Positions 1-8,097 of a DNA stretch of 64,000 nucleotides are shown in pieces (the first letter of the stretch is position 1; the number at the start of each line of letters is the position of its first letter). Both the position numbers and the translations under genes were made by a program. Under the pieces are notes generated by a model. That model made no database searches. It was not told where the DNA came from and was given only the letters and a program-made list of their open reading frames with translations. Source of the stretch: Micromonospora echinofusca (GTDB lineage: Bacteria > Actinomycetota > Actinomycetes > Mycobacteriales > Micromonosporaceae). Location of the stretch: NCBI RefSeq assembly GCF_900091445.1, contig NZ_LT607733.1, positions 3,995,001-4,059,000 of the forward strand. The letters are read 5' to 3'.

Positions 1-222
1 CCATCCCAGGCCGAAAAACTTTCCACCACCAACCATGCGGTCAGAGGTCCTATTGGTATTAGCCCCGGTTTCCCGGGGTTATCCCAAAGCCTAGGGCAGG
101 TTGCTCACGTGTTACTCACCCGTTCGCCGCTCGAGTACCCCGAAGGGCCTTTCCGCTCGACTTGCATGTGTTAAGCACGCCGCCAGCGTTCGTCCTGAGC
201 CAGGATCAAACTCTCCAACAAA
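1..222 (-). rRNA. rrs: 16S ribosomal RNA, 5' end (partial)
   Basis: The reverse strand carries the universal 16S 5' signature AGAGTTTGATCCTGGCTCAG (positions 195-214), followed by the helix-6 region and the typical GTGAGTAACACGTGAGCAACC stretch. The gene runs off the left edge, so only about the first 220 nt are present. The mature 5' end is placed at about 222 by analogy with other actinobacterial 16S genes; the exact processing site is not visible. The sequence type is actinobacterial. It is the first gene of an rRNA operon transcribed leftward, downstream of tyrS. Confidence 0.97.
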
Positions 223-484
223 AACTTGTTGAAAAACTGTCCCGACAACAAAAAGTGTTGCCAAAGGAATCCAAGACCAACAAACCACCGAAACAGTCTG
301 CCAGCCAAGGGGTATAAATCAATTTGGCACTGGCTTATCAAGCACCCTGTTGAGTTCTCAAAGAACAACCACACACCGCCCGGAAACCCCACATTGTGGA
401 GCCCCCGACCCGGGGCATTTCGTTCACGTCCCCGCCGCTTCCCGCGCCGGGCACTTTTACTACGTTACCCGGTGATTTCCGCCG
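223..484 (-). other. rRNA operon 5' leader
   Basis: This is the untranslated leader between the proximal promoter and mature 16S. It is clearly more AT-rich than the neighbouring genes, as is usual for actinobacterial rrn leaders. It holds the antitermination box at 348-368 and repeated TTGTTG motifs next to the 16S end that probably take part in the RNase III processing stem. Short ORFs readable here are non-coding by composition. Confidence 0.75.
348..368 (-). promoter_or_regulatory. rRNA antitermination (boxA-like) site
   Basis: On the minus strand the sequence TTGTTCTTTGAGAACTCAAC matches the strongly conserved actinobacterial rrn leader element that contains the boxA/nut-like site recognised by NusB/S10 in the established model. 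It lies about 95 nt downstream of the proximal -10 and about 125 nt before 16S. Confidence 0.75.
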
Positions 485-490
485 TGTCAA
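462..490 (-). promoter_or_regulatory. rRNA operon promoter, proximal
   Basis: On the minus strand a -35 TTGACA (485-490) and a -10 TAACGT (462-467) are separated by exactly 17 bp. This is the best sigma-70-type match in the leader region. It sits about 240 nt upstream of 16S and just upstream of the antitermination box, as expected for an rrn promoter. Confidence 0.8.
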
Positions 491-632
491 ACCGCTTCGC
501 AGCGATCCGCACCACTTCAATCCCATTTCCGGGCACCACCCGACAACGGCTCGCGCCGTTGGCGACAGTGGATTCCGACAGGCCGGCCGCCACGGTCTCC
601 CGCGAACTCGCCCGGTTCCCTACCGGCGGTGA

Positions 633-661
633 ACCATACCCGGTCGGTTCCGCCTCGCCAA
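633..661 (-). promoter_or_regulatory. rRNA operon promoter, middle
   Basis: Minus-strand -35 TTGGCG (656-661) and -10 TATGGT (633-638) with a 17-bp spacer. It is weaker than the proximal promoter but correctly oriented. Multiple tandem promoters are the rule for actinobacterial rRNA operons. Confidence 0.55.
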
Positions 662-799
662 ATCCGCCTCCCGGCGGATCCGGGGCACCGCCCGGTCCGG
701 ACGCCGACGAGTCATCACACCGCCGGTCCCGAAGCTCGTTGCCGCGCCCGGCCTCCGGTGTGTTTGCCCCGGTTCGTCCGTTCCGCGCTGGCAGAGAGA

Positions 800-829
800 A
801 AGTTACGCCCCCGGCGGATCGATCGTCAA
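800..829 (-). promoter_or_regulatory. rRNA operon promoter, distal, inside the tyrS terminator
   Basis: Minus-strand -35 TTGACG (824-829) and -10 TAACTT (800-805) with an 18-bp spacer. The -35 lies in the loop, the spacer in the 3' arm and the -10 at the foot of the perfect hairpin that follows tyrS, so promoter and terminator occupy the same 45 bp. Confidence 0.55.
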
Positions 830-844
830 ATCCGCCGGGGGCGT
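805..844 (-). terminator. tyrS rho-independent terminator
   Basis: A perfect 15-bp inverted repeat (805-819 with 830-844; arm ACGCCCCCGGCGGAT) with a 10-nt loop starts 27 nt after the tyrS stop. On the transcribed strand it is followed by the pyrimidine-rich AACTTTCTCTCT. It overlaps the distal rRNA promoter. Confidence 0.75.
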
Positions 845-870
845 CCCGCGTCACACGTTCCTTCGTACGG

Positions 871-2163
871 TCAGCCGCGCAGCTCGACCCCGGCGAACGA
901 CCGCTTGCCGCGGCGCAGCACCAGGTACCGGCCGTGCAGCAGGTCCCCGGGGCCCACGATGGCGTCGGTCTCGGTGACCCGGGTGTTGTTCACGTAGGCG
1001 CCGCCCTCGGCGATCACCCGCCGTGCCTCCTTGAGGCTCGGCACCAGCCCGGCGTCGCGCAGCAGCCCGGCGACGTCGGGCAGCTCGTCGACGTGGACCA
1101 GGCCGGCCTCGGTCAGCGCGGCCCGCAGCGTCGCCGGCGCCAGCTCGTCCAGCGAGCCCCGACCGAAGAGCGCCTGGCTCGCGGCCACCACCTGCGCCAT
1201 CTCGCGCTCGCCGTGCACGAGGGTGGTCAGCTCCTCGGCGAGCGCCCGCTGCGCCGCCCGGGCCGCGGGCCGCTCGGCGGTCTCCTTCTCCAACGCCTCC
1301 AACTCCTCGCGGGAACGGAAGCTGAAGTAGCGCAGGTAGCGGCTCACGTCCCGGTCGTCGATGTTGACCCAGAACTGGTAGAAGGCGTACGGGCTGGTCA
1401 TCTCGGGGTCGAGCCAGATGGCGCCGCCCTCGGTCTTGCCGAACTTCGTACCGTCGGACTTCGTCACCAGCGGCGTGGTGAACGCCTGCACCGGGCCGGC
1501 GCCACGCCGGCGGATGTAGTCGACGCCGGCGGTGATGTTGCCCCACTGGTCCGAGCCGCCGAACTGGAGCTGGCAGCCGTGCCGGCGGTGCAGCTCGAAG
1601 AAGTCGTTGGCCTGGAGCAGCTGGTAGCTGAACTCGGTGAAGCTGATGCCGCTCTCCAGCCGCGCCCGGACCACCTCCCGGGCCAGCATCTTGTTGACCG
1701 GGAAGTGCTTGCCGACGTCGCGGAGGAACTCGACCACCGACATCTCGCCGGTCCAGTCCAGGTTGTTGACCAGCTGGGCCGCGTTCCCCCCCTCGTACGA
1801 GACGAAGGGGGCGAGCTGGTCGCGGATCCGGGCCACCCAGCCGGCGACCACCTCCGGTGGGTTGAGGGTGCGCTCGGCGCTCTCCTTCGGGTCACCGATC
1901 TGACCGGTGGCGCCGCCGACGAGCAGCAGCGGGCGGTGCCCGGCGAGCTGGAGCCGACGCGCCGTGGCGACCTGCACGAGGTGGCCGACGTGCAGGCTCG
2001 GCGCCGTCGGGTCGAAGCCCACGTAATAGACGGCGGCATCTCCGTCGAGCAGCGTACGCAGCTCGTCGAGGTCGGTGGAGTCCTGGATCAGGCCCCGCCA
2101 CTGCAGGTCATCGGTCAGGGAGTCCCGCCTGGGCGGCGGGAGGCTGCTGTCGGTCACGGTCAC
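871..2163 (-). CDS. tyrS: Tyrosyl-tRNA synthetase
   Basis: This cytosolic class I aminoacyl-tRNA synthetase charges tRNA-Tyr with tyrosine. The 430-residue product has the usual bacterial TyrS length. The Rossmann domain carries the HIGH-type motif HVGH at residues 58-61, the tyrosine-pocket segment around YVGFDPT, and a KMSKS-type loop KFGKT near residue 240. The C-terminal 60-70 residues form an S4 RNA-binding domain (SLKEARRVIAEGGAYVNN). The GTG start at 2163 gives a product with a short N-terminal extension typical of actinobacterial TyrS. The gene is immediately followed by a strong terminator and then, in the same direction, by the rRNA operon. I see no T-box leader upstream; the 95 bp to the divergent thioesterase gene must hold its promoter. 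Confidence 0.97.
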   Translation of the reverse strand: MTVTDSSLPPPRRDSLTDDLQWRGLIQDSTDLDELRTLLDGDAAVYYVGFDPTAPSLHVGHLVQVATARRLQLAGHRPLLLVGGATGQIGDPKESAERTLNPPEVVAGWVARIRDQLAPFVSYEGGNAAQLVNNLDWTGEMSVVEFLRDVGKHFPVNKMLAREVVRARLESGISFTEFSYQLLQANDFFELHRRHGCQLQFGGSDQWGNITAGVDYIRRRGAGPVQAFTTPLVTKSDGTKFGKTEGGAIWLDPEMTSPYAFYQFWVNIDDRDVSRYLRYFSFRSREELEALEKETAERPAARAAQRALAEELTTLVHGEREMAQVVAASQALFGRGSLDELAPATLRAALTEAGLVHVDELPDVAGLLRDAGLVPSLKEARRVIAEGGAYVNNTRVTETDAIVGPGDLLHGRYLVLRRGKRSFAGVELRG

Positions 2164-2258
2164 CGATTCTCCCCCATGACCGGGGACGCGACGTAGCGGG
2201 TTTGCCGGGCGACCCGGCGGCGTAGGCTGGCGGCGCCGTGATCGAGGAGGGAAACGCC

Positions 2259-2648
2259 GTGGACATGCCGGATCTGACGGGTGGCTTCGTCGCCCTGCTC
2301 GGCCTCGAACTCGACGAGGTGGGCCGCGACCGGGTGGTGATCCGTTGGCAGGTCCGGCCCGAGCTGCACCAGCCGTTCGGGATCCAGCACGGCGGCGTCT
2401 ACTGCTCGGTGGCCGAGACCGCCGCCAGCATCGGCGGGGCGCTGTGGCTGGGCGAGCGGGGACGCGTCGTGGGTGTGTCGAACCAGACCGACTTCCTGCG
2501 CGCGGTGCACGACGGCGAGCTGACCGCCGTGGGCACGCCCGTGCACCGGGGGCGCAGCCAGCAGCTCTGGCAGGTGGAGATCACCGATGCCGACGCCCGG
2601 CTCGTGGCCCGGGGACAGGTCCGGTTGCAGAACCTCTATCCGGCCTGA
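2259..2648 (+). CDS. PaaI-family hot-dog thioesterase
   Basis: The 129-residue product is a single hot-dog fold protein of the PaaI/4-hydroxybenzoyl-CoA thioesterase type, expected to hydrolyse acyl-CoA thioesters in the cytoplasm. The family's HGG motif is at residues 44-46, followed by the helix with the catalytic acid (SVAET, Glu53), and the QTDFLRAVHDGEL strand is typical. I chose the GTG at 2259 because a consensus AGGAGG (2245-2250) lies 8 nt upstream; a GTG 21 nt earlier is in frame but has no ribosome-binding site. The gene is divergent from tyrS and convergent with the CorC-type gene, with only 4 nt between their stops. Substrate unknown. Confidence 0.85.
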   Translation: MDMPDLTGGFVALLGLELDEVGRDRVVIRWQVRPELHQPFGIQHGGVYCSVAETAASIGGALWLGERGRVVGVSNQTDFLRAVHDGELTAVGTPVHRGRSQQLWQVEITDADARLVARGQVRLQNLYPA

Positions 2649-2652
2649 CCGT

Positions 2653-3975
2653 TCAGCTGCGGGCCTCGTCCAGCACGGCCTCGGTGTCGTCGTCGGGCAC
2701 CGGCTCGGCGCGCCGGCGCAGTCGTACCCCGGTGATGGCCCGGTGGTCGATGCGGGCGACCTCCAGCTCCCAGCTGTCGACGACGACGCTCTCCCCCGCC
2801 ACGGTGGGGATGTGGCCGAGGCAGGCGAGCACGAGGCCGGCGATGGTGGTGTAGTCGCCGCCGGGACGGCCGGGCAGCTCGACGCCGACGTCGGCCAGGT
2901 CGTGCACGGGGAAGGTGCCGGGGAGCCACATCGTGCCGTCCGGCTCGGTGCGTACGGAACGCACGTCCCGGTCGGTCTCGTCGTAGATCTCCCCGACGAT
3001 CTCCTCCAGGATGTCCTCCAGGGTGACGATCCCGTCGACCGCGCCCCGCTCGTCCACCACCAGGGCGATGTGCTGGCGTTCGGCCTTGAACTGCCGCAGC
3101 GCGTCCACCACCGGCAGGGAGTCCGGCAACAGCATCGGCGGGCGGGCGCACTCGTCGACCGGCCGGTCCTCGGGGACGCCGACCAGGTCACGCAGGTGGA
3201 TCACGCCGACCGCGTCGTCGAGGCCGCCGTGGCGCACCACCGGCGCCCGGGAGTGGCCGGTGGCCGCCAGCAGCAGCCGCGCGGCCTCCGCCGTGGTCCC
3301 GCTGTCGAGCGTGAAGACCTGCAACCGGGGTACGAGCACCGCCCGCAGCTGCCGGTCGGCGATCTCCACGGCGCCGGCGATGATGGTGCGCTGCTCCTTG
3401 GTGAAGCCGTGGTTGCCGGAGACGATGTCCCGCAACTCGTCGGGGCCGATCTCGTCGGGCTCGTGCTTGGGATTGAGGCCGACCAGGCGTACGACCAGGT
3501 CGCTGGTGGCGCCGAGCGCCCAGACGGCCGGCCGGGTCACGGAGGCGAGCAGGTCCAGCGGACGGGCCACCAGCAGCGCCCACCGCTCGGCCGCCTGCAT
3601 GGCGATCCGCTTCGGGGCCAGCTCGCCGAAGACCAGGGTGACGAAGGTCAACGCGAGGGTGACCACCACGATCGCGACGGTCTCGGCGGCGCCGCCGAGC
3701 GCGCTGAGCAGCGGCACCAGGGGCTTGGCCAGCGACACCGCCGCCGCGGCCGACGCCAGGAAGCCGGCGAGGGTGATGCCGATCTGGATGGTGGCCAGGA
3801 AGCGGTTCGGGTCCTTGGCGAGGCGGGCCAGCACCCGGCCGGCCCGGCTGGTGCGTTCCAACCGCTGGATCTGGCTGTCCCGCAGCGAGACCAGCGCCAT
3901 CTCGCTGCCGGCGAACACCGCGTTGAGGACGACCAGGACACCGACCAGGGCCAGTTGGGTCCAGATGCTCTGCAC
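2653..3975 (-). CDS. CNNM/CorC-type membrane protein (hemolysin family)
   Basis: This 440-residue protein has the standard layout of the HlyC/CorC (CNNM) family. An N-terminal DUF21 transmembrane domain (residues about 1-190, four hydrophobic segments; SEMALVSL and FGELAPKRIA are family motifs) is followed by a CBS-domain pair (about 205-335, with ALVVDERGAVDGIVTLEDI) and a C-terminal CorC/HlyC domain (about 345-430). Family members are linked to magnesium or cobalt efflux and cation homeostasis; the hemolysin name is historical. The GTG start is preceded by a GGAG 9 nt upstream. It is a single gene behind two hairpins (3999-4048). The transported ion cannot be decided from sequence. Confidence 0.9.
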   Translation of the reverse strand: MQSIWTQLALVGVLVVLNAVFAGSEMALVSLRDSQIQRLERTSRAGRVLARLAKDPNRFLATIQIGITLAGFLASAAAAVSLAKPLVPLLSALGGAAETVAIVVVTLALTFVTLVFGELAPKRIAMQAAERWALLVARPLDLLASVTRPAVWALGATSDLVVRLVGLNPKHEPDEIGPDELRDIVSGNHGFTKEQRTIIAGAVEIADRQLRAVLVPRLQVFTLDSGTTAEAARLLLAATGHSRAPVVRHGGLDDAVGVIHLRDLVGVPEDRPVDECARPPMLLPDSLPVVDALRQFKAERQHIALVVDERGAVDGIVTLEDILEEIVGEIYDETDRDVRSVRTEPDGTMWLPGTFPVHDLADVGVELPGRPGGDYTTIAGLVLACLGHIPTVAGESVVVDSWELEVARIDHRAITGVRLRRRAEPVPDDDTEAVLDEARS

Positions 3976-3998
3976 TCCCGGCTCTCCTCACGCGGGAC

Positions 3999-4048
3999 CG
4001 GTGCCCGCCGGCACGACGGGCACCGCCGGCCGAAAGGTCACGGCCGGC
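3999..4048 (-). terminator. Double hairpin after the YgjV-like gene
   Basis: Two adjacent inverted repeats occupy the gap after the stop at 4108: GCCGGCCG/CGGCCGGC (4025-4048, 8-nt loop) and CGGTGCCCG/CGGGCACCG (3999-4025). They lie between two leftward genes and probably end the upstream transcript. There is no T-run, as is usual in such GC-rich genomes. Confidence 0.5.
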
Positions 4049-4107
4049 GTAGGCCAGTCTGTGCCCACCGGGCCGGCCGGCGAACCCTCCTGCGGCGCGC
4101 GATGTGA

Positions 4108-4752
4108 TCAGGCGCGCCCGGCGACCGGCGGGGCGGGCAGGTCGAGGACGTACGAGCGGCCCTCGGGGCGGAAGCCGAGCCGGTGGTAGTACGGGGCGAC
4201 CATGCCGGGCGGGGTGACGACCCGGCGGAACCCGCGATCGGTGAAGAGGCTGCTGCGCCGGTAGACGAACTCGCCCGGGGTGAAGTCCCGGAACCGCCGG
4301 GTGACGTAGTCGAGGTCGACCTGCGCCACGCCGTCCGCCGCGGCGTGCGACAGCACCACGCCGACCACCTCGTCGGCGCGCACCACCAGGAAAGCGGAGC
4401 GTTCGGCGGCGCTGCCGGGGGGCCAGCGGAAGCCGGGGTTGAACCGGGCGATGTCGGCGGCGTGCACCTTCAGGGTGTGGGCCAGGAACTGGTCGTCGAC
4501 CCCGACCTCCACCACCTGGTAGGTGGCCTCGTCGTGGCGGGTGGCGAGCATGGTCCGCAGGTACCAGACGTTGATCACGGCGAGTACGACGTTCAGCCCC
4601 ACCATGGGCCAGACCTGCACGGCGGCGTTGTAGCCGATCAGGATCAGGCAGCCGACCAGGTTCAGGGCACGCAGCCGGAGGATGCGCGTCTGCAGCAGCG
4701 ACCAGACCAGCAGCGCCGAGCCGGTCCAGCCGATCAGTTCCAGCCAGTTCAC
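4108..4752 (-). CDS. YgjV-like membrane protein with C-terminal acyltransferase-like domain
   Basis: The first about 75 residues contain three hydrophobic segments (about 5-22, 28-48 and 50-68) resembling the YgjV inner-membrane family. The following about 140 residues are soluble and end in a segment, APYYHRLGFRPEGRSYVLDL, that looks like the last strands of a GNAT fold. Family function is unknown, so the product is best called an uncharacterised membrane protein. The GTG start directly precedes NWLELIG. It lies just downstream of, and in the same direction as, a second GNAT gene, which may mean the two are co-transcribed. Confidence 0.65.
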   Translation of the reverse strand: MNWLELIGWTGSALLVWSLLQTRILRLRALNLVGCLILIGYNAAVQVWPMVGLNVVLAVINVWYLRTMLATRHDEATYQVVEVGVDDQFLAHTLKVHAADIARFNPGFRWPPGSAAERSAFLVVRADEVVGVVLSHAAADGVAQVDLDYVTRRFRDFTPGEFVYRRSSLFTDRGFRRVVTPPGMVAPYYHRLGFRPEGRSYVLDLPAPPVAGRA

Positions 4753-4801
4753 GCCGCGAGAGTAGTGGGCGCCCCGAGCCGGCGGCCCGGCGGGCGGCGG
4801 G

Positions 4802-5284
4802 TCAGTCCGCGGGAAGCTCCAGCACCCACTCCTCCACCTCGGCGCCCCGGCCGTCGGCGTACCCCTTGTCCTCGCCGATGACGACGAAGCCGCACTTGCG
4901 CAGCACGGCGAGCGAGGCCCGGTTGTCCTTGGCGGCGCGGGCGTGCACGGGCCGCCGGGGCAGCTCGCGCAGCAGCGCGGTGAGCGCGGCGGTGGCGTAG
5001 CCCCGGCCCCAGCGGCCCGGGTCGATCCAGTAGCTGACCTCGGTGCGCTCGTCGACGGGGAAGGCGACCACGTGGCCCACGACCTCGCCGTCGACGACCG
5101 CCGTGCGGGCGACGATGCGCTCGTCGGCGCGCACGCGGCGCCAGTGCGCGTCGAAGCGCTCCCGGTCGGTCGGGTCCTTCGGCCCGAAGGCCGCCATCCA
5201 GTTGGCCTCGACGTCCTGCTCGTGGGCGAAGAAGGCGGGCAGGTCGTCGTCGCGGACGGGACGCAGGCGCAGGTCGGCGGTCAC
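4802..5284 (-). CDS. GNAT family N-acetyltransferase
   Basis: The 160-residue product is a single Gcn5-related acetyltransferase of the RimJ/RimL-like group, transferring acetyl from acetyl-CoA to an unknown amine. The N-terminal RLRPVRDDDLPAFF strand is typical, and motif A is visible as GRWGRGYATAAL near residue 93. The later segment NRASLAVLRKCGF is the conserved motif B helix. It starts with GTG at 5284 and is divergent from ppdK, 143 bp away. Its stop is 49 nt from the start of the YgjV-like gene. No substrate can be inferred. Confidence 0.88.
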   Translation of the reverse strand: MTADLRLRPVRDDDLPAFFAHEQDVEANWMAAFGPKDPTDRERFDAHWRRVRADERIVARTAVVDGEVVGHVVAFPVDERTEVSYWIDPGRWGRGYATAALTALLRELPRRPVHARAAKDNRASLAVLRKCGFVVIGEDKGYADGRGAEVEEWVLELPAD

Positions 5285-5317
5285 CGCCCGAGGATAGGGC
5301 CCGGGTACGACACGTCC

Positions 5318-5331
5318 GGGACCTCCGGCCC
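5318..5331 (+). promoter_or_regulatory. Candidate DevR/DosR box upstream of ppdK
   Basis: GGGACCTCCGGCCC fits the core GGGNC-N4-GNCCC of DevR/DosR sites. It is centred about 103 bp before the ppdK start, in the divergent gap with the GNAT gene. One outer base differs from the strict GTCCC half, so this is the weakest of the four sites in the island and could be chance in GC-rich DNA. Confidence 0.35.
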
Positions 5332-5427
5332 GGTCGGTGTCCCTTCCGGCCCTGTCGTGGGTGGCTGCCGCGTTGCTACCAACGAGGAGGGACGAGGTTC
5401 CCGGCGGAAGCGGAGGAGGCCGGCACC

Positions 5428-8085
5428 ATGGCGAAGTACGTCTACGACTTCATCGAGGGCGACCGGAGCAGGGCAGACCTGCTCGGCGGCAAGGGCGCCA
5501 ACCTGGCCGAGATGACCCGGCTGGGGCTGCCGGTGCCGCCCGGGTTCACGGTGACCACCGAGGCGTGCCGGGCGTACCTGGCCGACGACCGGCCGCCGGT
5601 GGGGCTCTTCGACGAGGTCAACGCACACCTGCGGGAGGTCGAGGCACGCCTTGATCGCCGGCTCGGGGACCCGCACGACCCGCTGCTGCTGGCGGTCCGC
5701 TCCGGTGGGCGGTACTCCATGCCGGGGATGATGGAGACGATCCTGGACATCGGGCTCAACGACACGACGGTGGCGGGGCTGGCCGCGCAGAGCGGAGACC
5801 CGCGCTTCGCGTGGGACTCCTACCGTCGGCTGATCCAGATGTTCGGCCGGACCGTGTACGGGGTGCCGGCCGAGGAGTTCGAGCGGGAGCTGGCGGCGGT
5901 GCGCGCCGCGGCGGGGCCGGCCGGACCCGACGCGGCACAGCTGCGCGCGCTGGTCGAGACGTACAAGAAGGTGTTCGCGGCGCAGGTGGGGCACGACTTC
6001 CCGCAGGCCCCGCACGAGCAGCTCTACCTGGCGATCCGCGCGGTGTTCGAGTCGTGGAACGCCGAGCGGGCGGTGCTCTACCGCCGGCAGGAGCACATCC
6101 CGGGCGACCTGGGCACAGCGGTCACCGTGATGGCGATGGTCTTCGGCAACCTGGGCCCGGACTCCGGCACCGGCGTGGCGTTCACCCGTGACCCGGCGAC
6201 CGGGCAACCCGGCGTGTACGGCGACTACCTCGCCGACGCACAGGGCGAGGACGTGGTGGCCGGCGTCCGCAACACCGTCGCGCTGCCGGAGCTGGAGCGG
6301 ATCGACCCGACCAGCTACCGCCGGCTGACGGAGATCATGGCGACGCTGGAGCGGCACTACCGGGACCTCTGCGACGTCGAGTTCACCGTCGAGCGTGGCC
6401 GGCTGTGGATGCTGCAGACGCGGGTCGGCAAGCGGACCCCGGCGGCGGCGTTCGTGATCGCCGCGCAGCTCGTCGACGAAGGGCTGATCACCCTGGACGA
6501 GGCGCTGCACCGGGTCACCGGTGCGCAGCTGGCCCAGCTGATGTTCCCCGCCTTCGACCTCGCCGCCGCGCCGGCACCGCTGGTCACCGGAGTGGGCGCC
6601 TCGCCGGGCGCGGCGGTGGGCACGGTGGTCTTCGACTCGGTGGCCGCCGCGGCGGCCACCGGGCCGGTGATCCTGGTTCGCCCGGAGACCAACCCGGACG
6701 ACCTGCCCGGCATGATCGCCGCCCAGGGGGTGCTCACCTCCCGTGGCGGGAAGACCTCGCACGCGGCCGTGGTCGCCCGCGGCATGGGCCGGACCTGCGT
6801 CTGCGGGGCCGACGCGCTGCGGATCGACGCGGAGCGCGGCGAGTTCACCGTCGGCGACCGGGTGGTACGCACCGGCGACCTGATCTCCATCGACGGCACC
6901 ACCGGCCGGGTCTACCCCGGGCGGGTGCCGATGCAGCCCTCCCCCGTCGCCCGCTACCTAGCCGGCGAGGTGACGCCGGAGGGCGACCGCCTCGTCGCCG
7001 CCGTGGACCGGCTGCTCTCGCACGCCGACGCGGTGCGCCGGCTGGGCGTACGCGCCAACGCGGACACCCCGGAGGACGCACGGCGGGCGCGCGGGCTGGG
7101 GGCCGCCGGGATCGGGCTCTGCCGCACCGAGCACATGTTCCTCGGCACGCGCCGGGAGCTGGTGGAGCGGCTCATCCTGGCCGAGGACCCGGCCGAGCGG
7201 GACGCCGCCCTGGACGCGCTGCTGCCGTTGCAGCGGGCGGACTTCGTGGGAATCCTCGCCGCGATGGACGGGCTACCGGTCACCATCCGGCTGCTCGACC
7301 CGCCGCTGCACGAGTTCCTGCCCCCGCTGCACGAGCTGACGGCCCGGGTGGCCCGCGCCGAGGCCTTGGGCGAGAACCCGGGCCACGACGCCACGCTGCT
7401 GGCCGCGGTGCGCCGGATGCACGAGACCAACCCGATGCTCGGCCTGCGCGGAGTGCGGCTCGGCCTGGTGGTGCCCGGCCTGTTCGCCATGCAGGTACGG
7501 GCCGTGGCCGAGGCGACGGCGCAGCGGGCGCGCGACGGCGGCGACCCCCGCCCGGAGATCATGGTGCCGCTGGTCGGCGACGTCCGGGAGTTGGCCGCGG
7601 TGCGCGCCGAGGCGGAGGCGGTGCTGGCCGGGGTGCCGGGTATCCCGCCGATCCCGGTCGGCACCATGATCGAGACACCGCGCGCCGCGCTGACCGCCGG
7701 CGAGATCGCCGCCGAGGCGCACTTCTTCTCCTTCGGCACCAACGACCTGACGCAGACCACCTGGGCCTTCTCCCGCGACGACGTGGAGGGCTCGTTCTTC
7801 GGCACCTACCTGGAGCGTGGGGTGTTCGGCGTCTCCCCGTTCGAGACCGTCGACGCCAAGGGGGTCGGCCGGTTGGTGCGGCTGGCCGTGGCCGAGGGGC
7901 GGGTCACCCGCCCGGAGCTGACCGTCGGCGTCTGCGGGGAACACGGAGGTGACCCCGACTCGATCGGCTTCTTCGCCGACGCCGGTCTGGACTACGTCTC
8001 CTGCTCGCCGTACCGGGTGCCGATCGCCCGGCTGGCGGCCGGGCAGGCCACCACCGGGGGCGGCGCCGTCCCCGATTCCCGCTAG
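5428..8085 (+). CDS. ppdK: Pyruvate, phosphate dikinase
   Basis: PPDK reversibly interconverts ATP, pyruvate and phosphate with AMP, phosphoenolpyruvate and pyrophosphate in the cytoplasm. The 885-residue length is normal. Domains follow the family order: ATP-grasp domain (about 1-340; LLGGKGANLAEM at the start and RYSMPGMMETILDIG), phosphohistidine domain with the carrier His445 in SRGGKTSHAAVVARGMG, and a C-terminal TIM-barrel pyruvate/PEP domain (about 520-875; GTNDLTQTTWAFSRDD and the catalytic cysteine in VCGEHGGD). The ATG has GGAGG 9 nt upstream. It opens the low-oxygen island and is followed after 12 nt by a small membrane-protein gene. PPDK can save ATP equivalents by using pyrophosphate, which fits co-location with pyruvate formate-lyase. 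A DevR-like site lies upstream. Confidence 0.97.
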   Translation: MAKYVYDFIEGDRSRADLLGGKGANLAEMTRLGLPVPPGFTVTTEACRAYLADDRPPVGLFDEVNAHLREVEARLDRRLGDPHDPLLLAVRSGGRYSMPGMMETILDIGLNDTTVAGLAAQSGDPRFAWDSYRRLIQMFGRTVYGVPAEEFERELAAVRAAAGPAGPDAAQLRALVETYKKVFAAQVGHDFPQAPHEQLYLAIRAVFESWNAERAVLYRRQEHIPGDLGTAVTVMAMVFGNLGPDSGTGVAFTRDPATGQPGVYGDYLADAQGEDVVAGVRNTVALPELERIDPTSYRRLTEIMATLERHYRDLCDVEFTVERGRLWMLQTRVGKRTPAAAFVIAAQLVDEGLITLDEALHRVTGAQLAQLMFPAFDLAAAPAPLVTGVGASPGAAVGTVVFDSVAAAAATGPVILVRPETNPDDLPGMIAAQGVLTSRGGKTSHAAVVARGMGRTCVCGADALRIDAERGEFTVGDRVVRTGDLISIDGTTGRVYPGRVPMQPSPVARYLAGEVTPEGDRLVAAVDRLLSHADAVRRLGVRANADTPEDARRARGLGAAGIGLCRTEHMFLGTRRELVERLILAEDPAERDAALDALLPLQRADFVGILAAMDGLPVTIRLLDPPLHEFLPPLHELTARVARAEALGENPGHDATLLAAVRRMHETNPMLGLRGVRLGLVVPGLFAMQVRAVAEATAQRARDGGDPRPEIMVPLVGDVRELAAVRAEAEAVLAGVPGIPPIPVGTMIETPRAALTAGEIAAEAHFFSFGTNDLTQTTWAFSRDDVEGSFFGTYLERGVFGVSPFETVDAKGVGRLVRLAVAEGRVTRPELTVGVCGEHGGDPDSIGFFADAGLDYVSCSPYRVPIARLAAGQATTGGGAVPDSR

Positions 8086-8097
8086 GAGGTGCCCGCG

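Noticed and set aside
226..2196. A 656-codon open frame on the plus strand across the rRNA leader and antisense to tyrS
   Set aside because: It crosses three rrn promoters, the leader and the whole of tyrS on the opposite strand. Long spurious frames are expected at this GC content, and its product is low-complexity.
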